64,000 nucleotides of DNA from Mycobacterium sp. ACS1612 (GCF_001667505.1 NZ_LZHZ01000005.1:1-64000), one strand, 5' to 3'. Positions 45,539 through 55,597 are shown, counted from the first letter of the stretch. Made by a program: numbers and translations. Notes: a model not told the origin generated them from the sequence alone.

Positions 45539-45649
45539 CGTGAAGCCACGACAGCGTATCGCACCGACCGGCGGTGAAGCCAAACGGCTTTTCCTGCCCT
45601 CGGCCACGCAGAGGCGTAGATCACGACACGCCTCGGGATGGATGTGAGT

Positions 45650-45675
45650 TGTCAGTGACGTTATGCACACTGACA
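45650..45675. promoter_or_regulatory. Inverted repeat TGTCAGTG-N10-CACTGACA
   Basis: Perfect 8-bp arms (45650-45657, 45668-45675), 25 bp ahead of the possible 65-aa gene and 126 bp beyond the stop of the minus-strand cds1 unit. It could be an operator or the terminator of the cds1 operon; the sequence alone does not decide. The rest of 45539-45700 shows nothing else. Confidence 0.45.
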
Positions 45676-45700
45676 GCAGCAACTACGAATCGAGGCAGAA

Positions 45701-45898
45701 ATGACTGGGCTAGGAGCTTCGATCTACCTGGGATTCTTCGCCTTGGCCGCCTTGTGGCTGTTTCTGACCTCCGATGGTCCGCTCACCGGGGTTTCCGACG
45801 ATCAGGGCCAGCGGCCCGACCGTTCGAATTCCACCAGCACGTCGGCCGACGGCGACGGGTCCATGCCCTGGCTGTTCAGCCACTCGTCGCAGAAGTAG
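45701..45898 (+). CDS. Possible small membrane protein, 65 aa
   Basis: ATG 45701 with GAGG five bases upstream. Residues 5-22 ([18 protein letters not shown]) form one membrane helix; the remaining hydrophilic, Ser/Asp-rich part is encoded antisense to the last 97 bp of the cysteine desulfhydrase gene, so only the N-terminal third has independent coding character. Function unknown. Confidence 0.4.
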   Translation: MTGLGASIYLGFFALAALWLFLTSDGPLTGVSDDQGQRPDRSNSTSTSADGDGSMPWLFSHSSQK

Positions 45899-46908
45899 GT
45901 GTCCGCATAGCGGTCACCGCTGTCGGCCAGCAGGGTCACCACCGAACCGCTGCGCCCCTCGGCGATCATCTCGGCCAGCAGGCCGAAAGCCCCCCACAAA
46001 TTCGTTCCCGTTGACGGTCCCACCCGTCGGCCCAGCACCCTGCTGACGTGATGTGCTGCGGCGATCGACGCCGCGTCGGGCACCGCGACCATCCGGTCGA
46101 CCACGTCGGGCAGAAACGACGGTTCGACGCGGGGACGCCCGATGCCCTCGATGCGCGACGACTTCCCGGTCGCCATGTCGCGGCGGCCCTGCGCGTAAGA
46201 CGGATAGAACGCCGAGTTCTCCGGATCCACCACGCACAAGCCTGTCGCGTACCGCCGATACCGAAGGTAGCGGCCGATGGTGGCGCTCGTACCCCCGGTG
46301 CCCGCACCGACCACGATCCACTCCGGGATGGGATGAGCCTCTTCGCGCATCTGCTCGAAGATCGATTCGGCGATGTTGTTGTTGCCACGCCAATCGGTCG
46401 CGCGCTCCGCGTTGGTGAACTGGTCGAGATAATGGCCGCCGGTCTCCTCGGCCAGCCGCTCCGCCTCCGCGTACACCTGTGACGCTTCGGCGACGAAATG
46501 GCAACGCCCGCCTTGTGATTCGATCAAGGCGATCTTGGCCGCACTTGTCGACGACGTCATCACCGCGATGAACGGCAGACCGAGCAGCGCGGCGAAGTAC
46601 GCCTCCGACACCGCCGTCGACCCCGACGACGCCTCGATGACCGTGGTGCCCTCGCCGATCCATCCGTTGCACAGCGCGTAGAGGAACAACGACCGCGCCA
46701 ACCGATGCTTGAGGCTGCCGGTGATGTGCGTCGTCTCGTCCTTGAGATACAGCTGGACGTCACACCCGTCACACCATGCCGCGGGCAGCGGATAACGCAG
46801 CAGATGGGTGTCGGCGCTGCGACGAGCGTCGGCCTCGATCAGTCGGACCGCGTTGTCCACCCACGCGCGTGGCTGGCTGCGTGCTGCTGTCGCGGCCTTC
46901 TCGGTCAC
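45802..46908 (-). CDS. cds1: PLP-dependent L-cysteine desulfhydrase / cysteine synthase-like (Rv3684 type)
   Basis: 368-aa fold-type II PLP enzyme. The Schiff-base lysine is in TGSLKHRLA (about residue 67), the phosphate loop in [11 protein letters not shown], and the substrate loop [10 protein letters not shown]. Similar to cysteine synthase, but the M. tuberculosis ortholog (Rv3684, Cds1) has been described as a desulfhydrase that releases H2S, pyruvate and ammonia from cysteine. GTG 46908 overlaps the stop of the metallophosphoesterase gene by four bases. Order and strand are the same as in M. tuberculosis. Confidence 0.87.
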   Translation of the reverse strand: MTEKAATAARSQPRAWVDNAVRLIEADARRSADTHLLRYPLPAAWCDGCDVQLYLKDETTHITGSLKHRLARSLFLYALCNGWIGEGTTVIEASSGSTAVSEAYFAALLGLPFIAVMTSSTSAAKIALIESQGGRCHFVAEASQVYAEAERLAEETGGHYLDQFTNAERATDWRGNNNIAESIFEQMREEAHPIPEWIVVGAGTGGTSATIGRYLRYRRYATGLCVVDPENSAFYPSYAQGRRDMATGKSSRIEGIGRPRVEPSFLPDVVDRMVAVPDAASIAAAHHVSRVLGRRVGPSTGTNLWGAFGLLAEMIAEGRSGSVVTLLADSGDRYADTYFCDEWLNSQGMDPSPSADVLVEFERSGRWP

Positions 46909-47888
46909 CGAACCGAGACGCTGGGGTGTGACTCCACGTGCGTTCCGGCGTCACGCCCGCCGATCGGGGCGGCCACCAGGGTCAGCAGCGTGGCCTCCGG
47001 CCGACAGCAGAACCGGGCCGGGAAGTACGGCGACGTGCCGAGACCCGCCGAGACGTGCAGTTGGGTGTGCGCGCCCCAGCGTGACGCCCCCTTGGCGCGG
47101 GACCGGTCGAGGTCACAGTTGGTGACGATCGCGCCGTAGAACGGCAGGCAGAGCTGGCCGCCGTGAGTGTGGCCGGCCATCACCAGCTGGTAGCCGTCGG
47201 CCGCGAAGCGGTCCAGCACCCGCGGCTCCGGCGAATGCGCCAGTCCCAGCGTCAGGTCGGCCGCGGGGCTGGCGGGTCCGGCGATGGTGTCGTAGCGGTC
47301 GCGCGACAGGTGCGGATCGTCGACACCGGCCACCGCGATCCGCAGGCCAGCCACGTCGAGTTCGCGCTTCGTGTGCGTCACGTCCAGCCAGCCGCGTTCG
47401 GTGAACGCCGCCCGCAGGTCCTGCCACGGCAACGGCTCGCCGTGCACGCGATGGCCGCGGTTGGTCAGGTAGTTGGCCGGATTCTTCGGCCGCGGCCCGA
47501 AGTAATCGTTGCTGCCGAACACGAACACGCCCGGGGTGGCCAGCAGGTCGCTCAGCGCCTGGACCACGGCGGGCACCGCTTTGGGGTGGGCCAGGTTGTC
47601 GCCGGTGTTGACCACCAGATCGGGCTCCCAGCGGGCCAGGTCACGCAGCCAGGCCTGTTTGCGCCGCTGCCGGGGCAGCATGTGGATATCGCTGATGTGC
47701 AGCACCTTCAGCGGCGAGGATCCCGGCGATAACACCGGCATGGTCACTTCACGCATCACGAACGCGTTCCGCTCGATCAGCGACGCGTAACCGATCCCGG
47801 CGAGGACCGAGCCAACGGTCACGGCGGTGGTGTATCTCAGCAGCGTCGCCGGCGATGGAGTCGCCGATCTGGCGGAAGCGGCAGGCAT
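46905..47888 (-). CDS. Membrane-anchored metallophosphoesterase
   Basis: 327 aa with an N-terminal membrane helix (about 18-37) and a calcineurin-like domain: HISDIHMLP (metal site), [17 protein letters not shown] (GNHD-type motif with Ser in place of the usual His position neighbourhood), LGLAHSPEP and [13 protein letters not shown]. The domain resembles YaeI/YkuE-type phosphodiesterases acting on lipid-linked phosphates. Corresponds to Rv3683. It lies 73 bp after ponA2, so it may serve cell-wall or lipid-carrier metabolism. ATG 47888 start. Confidence 0.88.
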   Translation of the reverse strand: MPAASARSATPSPATLLRYTTAVTVGSVLAGIGYASLIERNAFVMREVTMPVLSPGSSPLKVLHISDIHMLPRQRRKQAWLRDLARWEPDLVVNTGDNLAHPKAVPAVVQALSDLLATPGVFVFGSNDYFGPRPKNPANYLTNRGHRVHGEPLPWQDLRAAFTERGWLDVTHTKRELDVAGLRIAVAGVDDPHLSRDRYDTIAGPASPAADLTLGLAHSPEPRVLDRFAADGYQLVMAGHTHGGQLCLPFYGAIVTNCDLDRSRAKGASRWGAHTQLHVSAGLGTSPYFPARFCCRPEATLLTLVAAPIGGRDAGTHVESHPSVSVR

Positions 47889-47961
47889 GACGAAAGCGTA
47901 CTGCCAGTTGCTGGCGGGCACCGACTTCCACGGCCGCAGCGTGGTCAACTGCACAGCACGA

Positions 47962-50424
47962 TCACGGCGGCGGGGGCGCAGGAGGCGGCGGCCCGAGTAC
48001 AGGCACGGTGATCGGCGGCAACCCGGGAATCTCGACGACCGTCGTCCCGATCTCCGGCGGCATGCCCGGGAGCCCGGGGATCGCTCCTGGCGGCGGCGGA
48101 GGCGGCGCAGGCGGGATGCCGTTGGAGATCTGAATCGTGATGATCGATCCCGGCACCGTCTGCCCGGCTGGAGAGGTCCCGACCACCGCACCGTACGGCG
48201 CGCTGCTGTTGACCGGCGTGGCCTGGTCGGCGACCTGGAAACCGGCCTCCTTCAGGCGCATCCGAGCGGTGTCCTGAGTCATCCCCGAGACGCTCGGCAC
48301 CCGGGATCCCGCCGCCCCGTCGACGTAGCGCGGATCCGTCGGCGGCAGCGCGACCGGTCCGAAGTTGTTCTCGATCGGCTTCATCGCGGTGAACCAGGTG
48401 CGGGCCGGTTCGTTGCCGCCGAACAGGTTTCCCGAACTGCACTGCCGCAGCGGGAAGGAGCACAGGTCGCCGGGCGTCGTCGAGTCGTCGTAGATGTAGT
48501 TGGCCGCGGCGTACTGGTTGGTGAACCCGAGGAAGGCCGACGAGCGGTGCGCCTCGGTGGTTCCCGTCTTGCCCGACATGGGCAGGTCCCAGCCCACGGA
48601 ACCGGCCGACCCCGCGGCCGTGCCGTTGGTGTCGTCCTTGCTCATCGCGTTGGCCAGCGTGTTGGCCAGCCCCTCAGGCACCACCTGTTCACAGGTTTCG
48701 GTGGTGACGGCGATGTCCTTGCCGTGGCGGTCGAAGACCTTGTCGATCGGATTGGGTGGACACCAGGTGCCGCCCGACGCCAGCGTCGCCGCGACGTTCG
48801 ACAATTCCAGCGCGTTGACCTCGATCGGGCCGAGCGTGAACGAGCCGAGGTTCTGCCGCTTGACGAAGTCGGCCAGGCTTTCGTTGCTCTGCGGGTCGTA
48901 GTCGCGGGCGGTGCCGGGCAGCGCGTAGGACCGCATGCCCAGCTTGACCGCCATGTCGACGGTCCGCTGCACGCCCACCTGAGAGATCAGCTTGGCGAAC
49001 GCGGTGTTCGGGGAGGTGGCCAGCGCGTCGGTGACGCTCATCTGGCCGCGATAGTTACCCGCGTTCTGCACACACCAGGTGGCGGGCGGACAACCCTTGG
49101 CGCCACCGCTGCCCAGGCCCTTGGCCTCGAAGCGGGCCGGCGCATCCAACTGGGCGTTGATGCCCATGCCCATGTCCAGTGCGGCGGCCGTGGTGAAGAT
49201 CTTGAACACCGATCCCGCGCCGTCACCCACGAGCGAGAAGGGTTGCGGTTGCATGGTTTCCCCGGCATCGGTGTTCAGCCCGTAGGTGCGGTTGCTGGCC
49301 ATTGCCAGCACCTGATGCGAGTCTTTGCCGGGCTTGACCACGCTCATCACGCTGGCCACGCCCTGGAGGTCCGGAGCCGCGATGCTGTCGATCGCCGACT
49401 TCACCGGTATCTGCACGTCGGGATCCAGCGTCGTCTTGATCATGTAGCCGCCCTTGGCGACCTGCTCCTTGCTGATGCCCGCGCGGGCCAGGTAGTCCAG
49501 CACGTAGTCGCAGAAGAACGCGCGATCACCCGCGGCGATGCAACCGCGGGGCAACTCGTTGGGCTGCGGCAGAATGCCGAGCGGCTGCTGCTTGGCGGCG
49601 CGCAGTTCGTCGGCGTGCTCCGGCAGGTTCTCGATCATGGTGTCCAGCACCAGGTTTCGACGTGCCAGCGCGCCGTCGGGGTTGGTGTAGGGGTTGAGCG
49701 TGCTGGTCGACTGCACCATGCCGGCCAGCAGCGCCGCCTGCTGCCAGTTCAACTCGGAGGCGTTGATCCCGAAGTAGGTCTGCGCGGCGTCCTGGATGCC
49801 GAACGATCCGTTGCCGAACGACACCAGATTCAGGTAGCGCGTCAGTATCTCGGGCTTGGTGAACGTCTTGTCCAGGGTCAGCGCCATCCGGATCTCACGC
49901 AGCTTGCGCGCGGGGGTTGTCTCGATTGCGGCCCGCTTCTCGGCGTCGGTCTGGGCGACCACCAGCAGCTGATAGTTCTTCACATACTGCTGTTCCAGCG
50001 TCGAGCCGCCGCGGGTGTCCAGATTTCCGGTCAGATAGCCGGACAAACCCGTCAGGGTGCCTTGCCAATCCACGCCGTTGTGCTCGGCGAACCGCTTGTC
50101 CTCGATCGAGACGATGGCCAGCTTCATGGTGTTGGCGATCTGATCGCTTGGCACCTCGAACCGGCGCTGCGAATACAGCCACGCGATCACGTTGCCCTTG
50201 GCGTCGACCATCGTCGACACCTGCGGCACCTCACCCTCGACGAGTTGTGCCGACCCGTTGGCCACCACATCGGAGGCCCGGTTGGACAACAACCCGATGC
50301 CCCCGACGACAGGAAACAGCAGCCCCGCGACGACCACGCTGGCAAGAAGGCAGCACCAGGCGAGCTTGATGACCGTCACCGTGGGGGGCACGGCAGGCGG
50401 TCTGGTCGGGCGCTGCTCCGGCAT
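47962..50424 (-). CDS. ponA2: Bifunctional penicillin-binding protein PonA2
   Basis: 820-aa class A PBP for peptidoglycan synthesis, anchored by a helix at about 17-42. Glycosyltransferase motifs: EDKRFAEHNG (catalytic Glu108) and GGSTLEQQYVKN (139-150). Transpeptidase motifs: SVFK (nucleophile Ser), SPN and KTGT. A PASTA domain follows (VPSVSGMTQDTARMRLKEAG) and a Pro-rich tail. ATG 50424 (MPEQRP) is chosen by comparison with Rv3682; a start 27 bp upstream is possible. Mycobacterial PonA2 supports survival under stress and in non-replicating states. It heads the ponA2-phosphoesterase-cds1 unit. Confidence 0.96.
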   Translation of the reverse strand: MPEQRPTRPPAVPPTVTVIKLAWCCLLASVVVAGLLFPVVGGIGLLSNRASDVVANGSAQLVEGEVPQVSTMVDAKGNVIAWLYSQRRFEVPSDQIANTMKLAIVSIEDKRFAEHNGVDWQGTLTGLSGYLTGNLDTRGGSTLEQQYVKNYQLLVVAQTDAEKRAAIETTPARKLREIRMALTLDKTFTKPEILTRYLNLVSFGNGSFGIQDAAQTYFGINASELNWQQAALLAGMVQSTSTLNPYTNPDGALARRNLVLDTMIENLPEHADELRAAKQQPLGILPQPNELPRGCIAAGDRAFFCDYVLDYLARAGISKEQVAKGGYMIKTTLDPDVQIPVKSAIDSIAAPDLQGVASVMSVVKPGKDSHQVLAMASNRTYGLNTDAGETMQPQPFSLVGDGAGSVFKIFTTAAALDMGMGINAQLDAPARFEAKGLGSGGAKGCPPATWCVQNAGNYRGQMSVTDALATSPNTAFAKLISQVGVQRTVDMAVKLGMRSYALPGTARDYDPQSNESLADFVKRQNLGSFTLGPIEVNALELSNVAATLASGGTWCPPNPIDKVFDRHGKDIAVTTETCEQVVPEGLANTLANAMSKDDTNGTAAGSAGSVGWDLPMSGKTGTTEAHRSSAFLGFTNQYAAANYIYDDSTTPGDLCSFPLRQCSSGNLFGGNEPARTWFTAMKPIENNFGPVALPPTDPRYVDGAAGSRVPSVSGMTQDTARMRLKEAGFQVADQATPVNSSAPYGAVVGTSPAGQTVPGSIITIQISNGIPPAPPPPPPGAIPGLPGMPPEIGTTVVEIPGLPPITVPVLGPPPPAPPPP

Positions 50425-50610
50425 GACGTACAGACTAACTACGGCGCTCAAGCGACAAAATGGCAGTTCATGCCGGTCGATTGCCGGGTTCGCTGTGCAT
50501 AACGACCTGCGGTTGCGTCAATTTTGCCGTCTGACGGCACGGTCGTCCCAAAAAAGTGCCTCCCAGACTGTTGCCAAGAAGCGCCCTGACCACCTAAGTT
50601 GAGCTAACAG

Positions 50611-50626
50611 TGCGATGCAGGTCACA
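50611..50626. promoter_or_regulatory. CRP-like site upstream of whiB4
   Basis: TGCGA-N6-TCACA has one mismatch from the CRP consensus TGTGA-N6-TCACA. It lies 101-116 bp before the whiB4 start in the 302-bp gap between ponA2 and whiB4. Elsewhere in this gap only ordinary AT-richer stretches near 50440-50600 are seen, fitting two divergent promoters. Confidence 0.35.
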
Positions 50627-50726
50627 CCGGACCCTCGCAATGTGGCGTAGATCGCATCAGCGTTCTACTCCGGAGGATCACGCCGTCGATGTGCTAGCTC
50701 GGCGGCTTGGAACGAAGGGATCGCTG

Positions 50727-51083
50727 GTGTCAGGTACGAGGCCCGCGGCGCGGAGGACAACCCCGAACATGTCAGCACACAGCATCGTCCACGGCGCGGA
50801 GGCCGAGGCCAGGATCGCCTGGGTCTCCCAGGCGCGCTGCCGTCAAGCTGATCCCGATGAGCTCTTCGTACGCGGCGCGGCCCAGCGCAAGGCCGCGGTG
50901 ATCTGCAGGCACTGCCCGGTGATCCTGGAATGCGGTGCCGACGCGCTCGACAACCGCGTCGAATTCGGCGTCTGGGGCGGCATGACCGAACGCCAGCGCC
51001 GCGCGCTGCTCAAGCAGCACCCCGAAGTGGTTTCCTGGGCTGAGTTCTTTGCCGCCCAGCGCAAGCACCGCAGCGCGGTTTAG
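50727..51083 (+). CDS. whiB4: WhiB4 redox-sensing transcription factor
   Basis: 118 aa, the length of M. tuberculosis WhiB4. [4Fe-4S] ligands Cys38, Cys60, Cys63 and Cys69 ([20 protein letters not shown]), the turn GVWGG at about 80-84, and the basic end RQRRALLK. WhiB4 loses its cluster on oxidation and then binds DNA, controlling antioxidant responses. GTG 50727 has GAAGGGA six bases upstream; a longer frame upstream is rejected. Its stop overlaps the convergent ATPase gene by 4 bp. Confidence 0.95.
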   Translation: MSGTRPAARRTTPNMSAHSIVHGAEAEARIAWVSQARCRQADPDELFVRGAAQRKAAVICRHCPVILECGADALDNRVEFGVWGGMTERQRRALLKQHPEVVSWAEFFAAQRKHRSAV

Positions 51084-52225
51084 GCCGTCTCAGTAGCTGC
51101 GATGGTTTCGCCGGTGATCTGATCGGCGATGGCGCGCAGCGCCTCGAGATCCGACACGTCGAACGGCAGCGACGGCACTCCCACGATCGCGACGTGCGGA
51201 TTGGCGCCGGTGAATCGCGACAACAGCCTGATCTCGCGCTTGGACGTCATCGCCCGGTCGGCGTGAATCCGCAGCACCGCGACCGCCACCGCGTTGGGAT
51301 CCTTCTTCTCCAGGTCCTCGGCGGCTTCCTCGGCTTTCTCGGCGTGCAGATCGCACAGCATCGGGTGCGTGCGGTTGAGGATCAAGCCGGCCAGCGGCAT
51401 GTGCTCCTGTGACAGCCGGTCGACGAAGAACGACGCCTCCCGCAACGCGTCGGGTTCGGCGGCCGATACCACCACGAACTGCGTGCCGCGCCGCTTGAGC
51501 AGTTCGTAGGTGCGGTCCGCCTTCTCCCGGAATCCGCCGAACGTCGCGTCCAGCGACTGCACGAAAGCCGCTGCGTCCGACAGCATCTGGGAACCCAGCA
51601 CGGTCGACAGCGCCTTCATCGCCAGTCCCATGGCGCCGGTCACCAGCTTGCCGATGCCGCGGCCGGGGCCGAGCAGCAGCTTCCACAGCCGGCTGTCCAT
51701 GAAGCCGCCCAACCGCTTTGGGGCGTCCAGGAAGTCCAGCGCGTTGCGCGACGGTGGGGTGTCGACGACCACCAGATCCCAGCGATCCTGGGCGAGCAGC
51801 TGGCCGAGCTTCTCCATCGCCATGTATTCCTGCGTGCCCGCCAGTGACGTGGCCACGGTCTGATAGAACTGGTTGTCCAGAATCTCTTGTGCGCGTTCGG
51901 GTCCCGAGTACTGCATCACCATCTCGTCGAATGTGCGACGCATGTCCAGCATCATGGCGTGCAACTCGCCGGGCACCTCGGGCGCGAGCGGTACCCGCTG
52001 CGGGGTGTTGCCGAGATCCTTGATGCCGAGCGCCTGGGCCAGTCGCCGGGCCGGGTCGATGGTCAGCACGACGACGGTGCGGCCGTATTCGGCCGCCCGC
52101 AATGCCATTGCCGCCGCGGTGGTGGTCTTGCCGACACCGCCGGCGCCGCAGCACACCACGACGCGGTTGGAGGTGTCCCTCAGGATCGAGCCCATGTCGA
52201 GGGCGGGTGGTGTGGTGCTCATCAT
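51080..52225 (-). CDS. ArsA/GET3-like ATPase (Rv3680 type)
   Basis: 381-aa P-loop ATPase: [20 protein letters not shown] is the deviant Walker A with the signature Lys, [15 protein letters not shown] is switch I, and [15 protein letters not shown] switch II. No arsenic genes are nearby and the Cys pattern for As(III) is not present, so it is not an arsenite pump. In M. tuberculosis the Rv3679-Rv3680 pair forms a complex (BagA/BagB) linked to resistance to glycerol-related and nitrosative stress. ATG 52225 overlaps the partner's stop by 4 bp. Confidence 0.9.
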   Translation of the reverse strand: MMSTTPPALDMGSILRDTSNRVVVCCGAGGVGKTTTAAAMALRAAEYGRTVVVLTIDPARRLAQALGIKDLGNTPQRVPLAPEVPGELHAMMLDMRRTFDEMVMQYSGPERAQEILDNQFYQTVATSLAGTQEYMAMEKLGQLLAQDRWDLVVVDTPPSRNALDFLDAPKRLGGFMDSRLWKLLLGPGRGIGKLVTGAMGLAMKALSTVLGSQMLSDAAAFVQSLDATFGGFREKADRTYELLKRRGTQFVVVSAAEPDALREASFFVDRLSQEHMPLAGLILNRTHPMLCDLHAEKAEEAAEDLEKKDPNAVAVAVLRIHADRAMTSKREIRLLSRFTGANPHVAIVGVPSLPFDVSDLEALRAIADQITGETIAATETA

Positions 52226-53241
52226 CGGACCCCTTGGTGGGCAAGTGCTTCGGCGAGTTCGTAGAGGCTGCCGAGGTCGACGCCGTCGGCTATCTGCGGC
52301 AGCTCCAACCGTGCCACGTCGAGCGCGTCGAGTTGTTCCGCGCTTTCTGCGCGTGCGGTGATCCTGGTCGCGTGCTGGATGGTCTCTGTCAGCAAACCGG
52401 CAAAGTCGGTGTCGGACAAAGTGATTCCGACGCTCTCCAATCCGCTGCGGACGGCGTCGGCGTCGATGTCGCCCTCGGCGGCCTTGGCCAGATCATCGGC
52501 GTCCAGATACGCCGGGATGTTGCGGTTGACGATCACGCTGCCGATGGGGAGGTCGAGTTCGCGGAGTTCCTCGATGGCTTCGACCGTCTCTTGGATGGGC
52601 AGCGCCTCGAGCAGCGTGACGAGGTGGATGGCGGTCAGGTCGGAATGCAGCACCTTGACCACGCTTTCGGCCTGCGAATGCACCGGGCCGCCCTTGGCGA
52701 GGTCCGACACCGCCTTGGTGACGTCGAGGAACCGGGCGATGCGGCCCGTCGGCGGCGAGTCCACCACAATCGCGTCGTAGACGGGTTGCTTGCCCTTCTC
52801 GGCGCGGGTCACGATCTCCCGGATCTTTCCGGTGAGCAGTACGTCCCGCAGGCCAGGAGCGATCGTCGTCGCGAACTCGACGGCGCCGATCCTGCGCATC
52901 GCGCGGCCCGCCAACCCCAGGTTGTAGAACATGTCGAGGTACTCGAGGAACGCGGCTTCGGTGTCGATGGCCAACGCGTTCACGGTGCCGCCGCCGTCGG
53001 CCGTCGCGATCTTGACTTCGGCGTAGGGCAGCGGCGGAACGTCGAACAGCTGCGCAATGCCTTGGCGCCCTTCGACTTCCACCAACAGCACCTTGCGTCC
53101 GCCTGACGCCAGCGCCAGCGCCAGCGACGCCGCGATCGTCGACTTACCGGTACCGCCCTTGCCGGTGACGAAATGCAGACGCGCCTTGGTCAGGCGAGAC
53201 GGCCAGCCGACCGGTCTACCGCTATTCGCTGAGGTAGCCAC
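52222..53241 (-). CDS. ArsA/GET3-like ATPase (Rv3679 type)
   Basis: 339 aa, the first gene of the pair. [19 protein letters not shown] is the deviant Walker [13 protein letters not shown] and [15 protein letters not shown] the switch regions. It is more divergent from ArsA than its partner. The GTG at 53241 is preceded by TAGCAT six bases upstream rather than a ribosome-binding site, so a leaderless start is likely. The divergent DUF4177 gene starts 48 bp away. Confidence 0.9.
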   Translation of the reverse strand: MATSANSGRPVGWPSRLTKARLHFVTGKGGTGKSTIAASLALALASGGRKVLLVEVEGRQGIAQLFDVPPLPYAEVKIATADGGGTVNALAIDTEAAFLEYLDMFYNLGLAGRAMRRIGAVEFATTIAPGLRDVLLTGKIREIVTRAEKGKQPVYDAIVVDSPPTGRIARFLDVTKAVSDLAKGGPVHSQAESVVKVLHSDLTAIHLVTLLEALPIQETVEAIEELRELDLPIGSVIVNRNIPAYLDADDLAKAAEGDIDADAVRSGLESVGITLSDTDFAGLLTETIQHATRITARAESAEQLDALDVARLELPQIADGVDLGSLYELAEALAHQGVR

Positions 53242-53289
53242 CCCTGCATGCTAGCTGGGAACAATTCGGTGCCCGATAAGCTCAGCGTC

Positions 53290-53451
53290 ATGAGCGAACC
53301 GACCCGTTGGGAATACGCCACCGTCCCGCTGTTGACGCACGCGACGAAGCAGATCCTCGATCAGTGGGGCGAGGACGGCTGGGAGCTGGTGTCGGTACTG
53401 CCGGGGCCGACCGGTGAGCAGCACGTCGCATATTTGAAGCGCGCGAAATGA
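53290..53451 (+). CDS. DUF4177 domain protein, 53 aa
   Basis: Short protein [20 protein letters not shown]... with the DUF4177 pattern ([24 protein letters not shown]). It corresponds to the small gene beside Rv3678c. ATG 53290 has TAAGCT seven bases upstream (leaderless layout) and no Shine-Dalgarno. It overlaps the RidA gene by 4 nt (ATGA), so they are coupled. Function unknown. Confidence 0.85.
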   Translation: MSEPTRWEYATVPLLTHATKQILDQWGEDGWELVSVLPGPTGEQHVAYLKRAK

Positions 53452-53903
53452 GTGCCTCTGAGCGGCTTGCCGAACTGGGCATCGAACTGCCCAATGTGGT
53501 CCCGCCTGCTGGTGCCTACGTGCCCGCGGCGCGCACCGGCAACCTGGTCTACACGGCGGGCCAGCTGCCGATGCAGGCGGGCAAGCTGCCGCAGACCGGC
53601 AAGGTGGGCGGCGAGGTCAGCCCCGAGGCCGCCAAGGCGCTGGCCAGGATATGTGCGTTGAACGCGTTGGCCGCGGTGCACTCGCTGGTCGGCATCGACA
53701 GCGTCACGCGGGTGGTCAAGGTGCTCGGGTTCGTCGCGTCCGCGCCGGGATTCAACGGTCAACCGGGCGTCGTCAACGGGGCCTCGGAACTGCTCGGTGA
53801 GGTGTTCGGCGAGGCGGGTAAGCATGCCCGCTCCGCGGTCGGGGTGTCCGAGCTGCCGCTGGACACGCCGGTCGAGGTCGAGATCATCGTCGAGGTCGCG
53901 TGA
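53448..53903 (+). CDS. RidA family protein (Rv3678c type)
   Basis: 151-aa YjgF/RidA-fold trimer, a family that hydrolyses reactive enamines/imines made by PLP enzymes. [16 protein letters not shown] at about 24-40 and the central part ([20 protein letters not shown]) match the atypical Rid subgroup; the canonical Arg of active RidA (in the IEIEAVA-type C-terminal segment) is replaced by [10 protein letters not shown], so deaminase activity is uncertain. ATG 53448 overlaps the DUF4177 stop. Its TGA lies in the first unit of the 26-bp repeat. Confidence 0.87.
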   Translation: MSASERLAELGIELPNVVPPAGAYVPAARTGNLVYTAGQLPMQAGKLPQTGKVGGEVSPEAAKALARICALNALAAVHSLVGIDSVTRVVKVLGFVASAPGFNGQPGVVNGASELLGEVFGEAGKHARSAVGVSELPLDTPVEVEIIVEVA

Positions 53904-54004
53904 GCGACGATCGGGCAGAGGTCGCGTGAGCGACGATCGGGCAGAGGTCGCGTGAGCGACGATCGGGCAGAGGTCGCGTGAGCGACGATCGGGCAGAGGT
54001 CGCG
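53895..54004 (+). repeat. Four tandem 26-bp repeats between ridA-like and MBL genes
   Basis: Identical units start at 53895, 53921, 53947 and 53973; a partial fifth (9 nt) merges with the next gene. Each unit contains GTGA, where the stop of one reading frame overlaps a GTG start, at 53900, 53926, 53952, 53978 and finally 54004. Between them each frame encodes MSDDRAEVA and stops. Thus the repeats form a chain of four coupled mini-ORFs from the RidA stop to the MBL start. Confidence 0.9.
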
Positions 54005-54780
54005 TGACGCTCGAGCATCCTGCGTACGGGCTGCTGCGGCCGGTCACCGAGACCGCGTCGGTGCTGCTGTGCAACAACCCTGGGTTGATGACGCTGGACG
54101 GCACGAACACGTGGGTGCTGCGCGGCCGCGGTAGCGACGAGATGGTGATCGTCGATCCGGGCCCGGACGACGACGAGCACATCGGGCGGATCGCCGAACT
54201 CGGCAAGATCCCGCTGGTGCTGATCAGCCACAAACACGACGACCACACCGGCGGCATCGACAAGATCGTCGACCGCACCGGCGCGGTGGTCCGCTCGGTG
54301 GGCAGCGGGTTTTTGCGCGGGCTCGGCGGACCCTTCGTCGACGGTGAGGTGATCGACGCGGCGGGCCTGCGCATCACGGTGATGGCCACCCCGGGCCATA
54401 CCGCCGACTCGGTGTCGTTTCTGCTCGACGACGCGGTGTTGACCGCCGACACCGTGTTGGGTCGCGGCACCACCGTGATCGACAACGAGGACGGCAGCCT
54501 CGGTGCGTACCTGGAGTCGCTGCGCCGGCTGCGCGGCCTCGGGCAGCGCACGGTGCTGCCCGGCCACGGTCCGGACCTCGCCGACCTGGCAGCCGTCAGC
54601 GCGATGTATCTGGCCCACCGCGAGGAGCGGTTGGAGCAGGTGCGCGATGCGCTGCGTGCGCTGGGCGAAGACGCCACCGCGCGGCAGATCGTCGAGCACG
54701 TCTACATCGACGTCGACGAAAAGCTATGGGACGCAGCCGAATGGAGCGTCCAAGCGCAATTGGATTACTTGCGTTCCTGA
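54004..54780 (+). CDS. MBL-fold hydrolase (Rv3677c type)
   Basis: 258-aa metallo-beta-lactamase-fold protein like the LACTB2 / glyoxalase II group. Metal-binding motif [10 protein letters not shown] (about residues 76-85), TPGHTADS with the next His, and [11 protein letters not shown] at the third ligand; a C-terminal winged-helix-like part ([19 protein letters not shown]). GTG 54004 overlaps the last stop in the repeat chain and has no own ribosome-binding site, so translation probably depends on upstream translation. Human LACTB2 is an endoribonuclease; the bacterial substrate is unknown. Confidence 0.87.
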   Translation: MTLEHPAYGLLRPVTETASVLLCNNPGLMTLDGTNTWVLRGRGSDEMVIVDPGPDDDEHIGRIAELGKIPLVLISHKHDDHTGGIDKIVDRTGAVVRSVGSGFLRGLGGPFVDGEVIDAAGLRITVMATPGHTADSVSFLLDDAVLTADTVLGRGTTVIDNEDGSLGAYLESLRRLRGLGQRTVLPGHGPDLADLAAVSAMYLAHREERLEQVRDALRALGEDATARQIVEHVYIDVDEKLWDAAEWSVQAQLDYLRS

Positions 54781-54793
54781 AATCGCAAGGCCA

Positions 54794-55468
54794 CTAGCGC
54801 GCGCGGCGGGCCAGCCGTTCGCTGTCCGAGATCAGCACGCTCTTGCCCTCCAGACGAATCCAGCCGCGGTGGGCGAAATCGGCCAGCGCCTTGTTCACCG
54901 TCTCGCGCGACGCGCCGACCAACTGGGCGATCTCCTCCTGGGTCAGGTCGTGGGTGACGCGCAATGCGCCGCCCTCCTGGGTACCGAACCGCTGAGCCAG
55001 CTGCAGCAGCTGCTTGGCCACCCGGCCCGGCACGTCGGTGAAGATCAGGTCGGCCAGGTTGTTGTTGGTGCGACGGAGCCGGCGGGCCAACACCCGCAGC
55101 AGCTGCTCGGCGATTTCGGGCCGGTCGGCGATCCACGCGCGCAGTGCGTCGCGGTCCATGGACACCGCGCGCACCTCGGTGATGGTGGTGGCGCTCGATG
55201 TCCGGGGGCCAGGGTCGAAGATCGACAGCTCGCCGAACATGTCCGACGGGCCCATGATGGTGAGCAGATTCTCGCGGCCGTCAGGCGAGCGGCGGCCGAT
55301 CTTGACCTTGCCCGAGATGATGATGAACAACCGGTCGCCAGGTTCACCCTCTGCGAACACGGTGTGTCCGCGGGGGAAATCGACCGGCTGCAGTTGCTTG
55401 GTCAGCGCGGAAACGGCGCTGGGTTCGACCCCCTGGAAGATTCCGGCCCTCGCCAGGATCTCGTCCAC
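54794..55468 (-). CDS. crp: cAMP receptor protein Crp
   Basis: 224 aa, nearly identical to M. tuberculosis Rv3676. N-terminal cyclic-nucleotide domain with the binding cassette [18 protein letters not shown] (about 78-95), long dimer helix, and C-terminal helix-turn-helix ([20 protein letters not shown]). It binds cAMP weakly and controls many genes including whiB1 and frdA in M. tuberculosis. GTG 55468 has AGAGGGG four bases upstream. The hypothetical membrane protein gene precedes it by 129 bp on the same strand. Confidence 0.96.
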   Translation of the reverse strand: MDEILARAGIFQGVEPSAVSALTKQLQPVDFPRGHTVFAEGEPGDRLFIIISGKVKIGRRSPDGRENLLTIMGPSDMFGELSIFDPGPRTSSATTITEVRAVSMDRDALRAWIADRPEIAEQLLRVLARRLRRTNNNLADLIFTDVPGRVAKQLLQLAQRFGTQEGGALRVTHDLTQEEIAQLVGASRETVNKALADFAHRGWIRLEGKSVLISDSERLARRAR

Positions 55469-55597
55469 GTTGCCCCTCTTAAGCTGTTCGGTGATATGAC
55501 ATGGGCCAGCCGCCCTCTTACTGGTTAGCGTGATCAGTCTAGAGGTAGGCCACGCCGGACGTTGTCGGCATTGAGCCTCCAGCGCGACTAGCCCACG

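Noticed and set aside
47827..50502. Very long open frame on the plus strand (over 850 codons)
   Set aside because: It is antisense to ponA2, Arg/Gly/His-rich as expected from reading a high-GC gene backwards, and has no recognisable domain.
53895..54004. Possible CRISPR array
   Set aside because: The 26-bp units are directly adjacent with no spacers, and there are no cas genes in the window.
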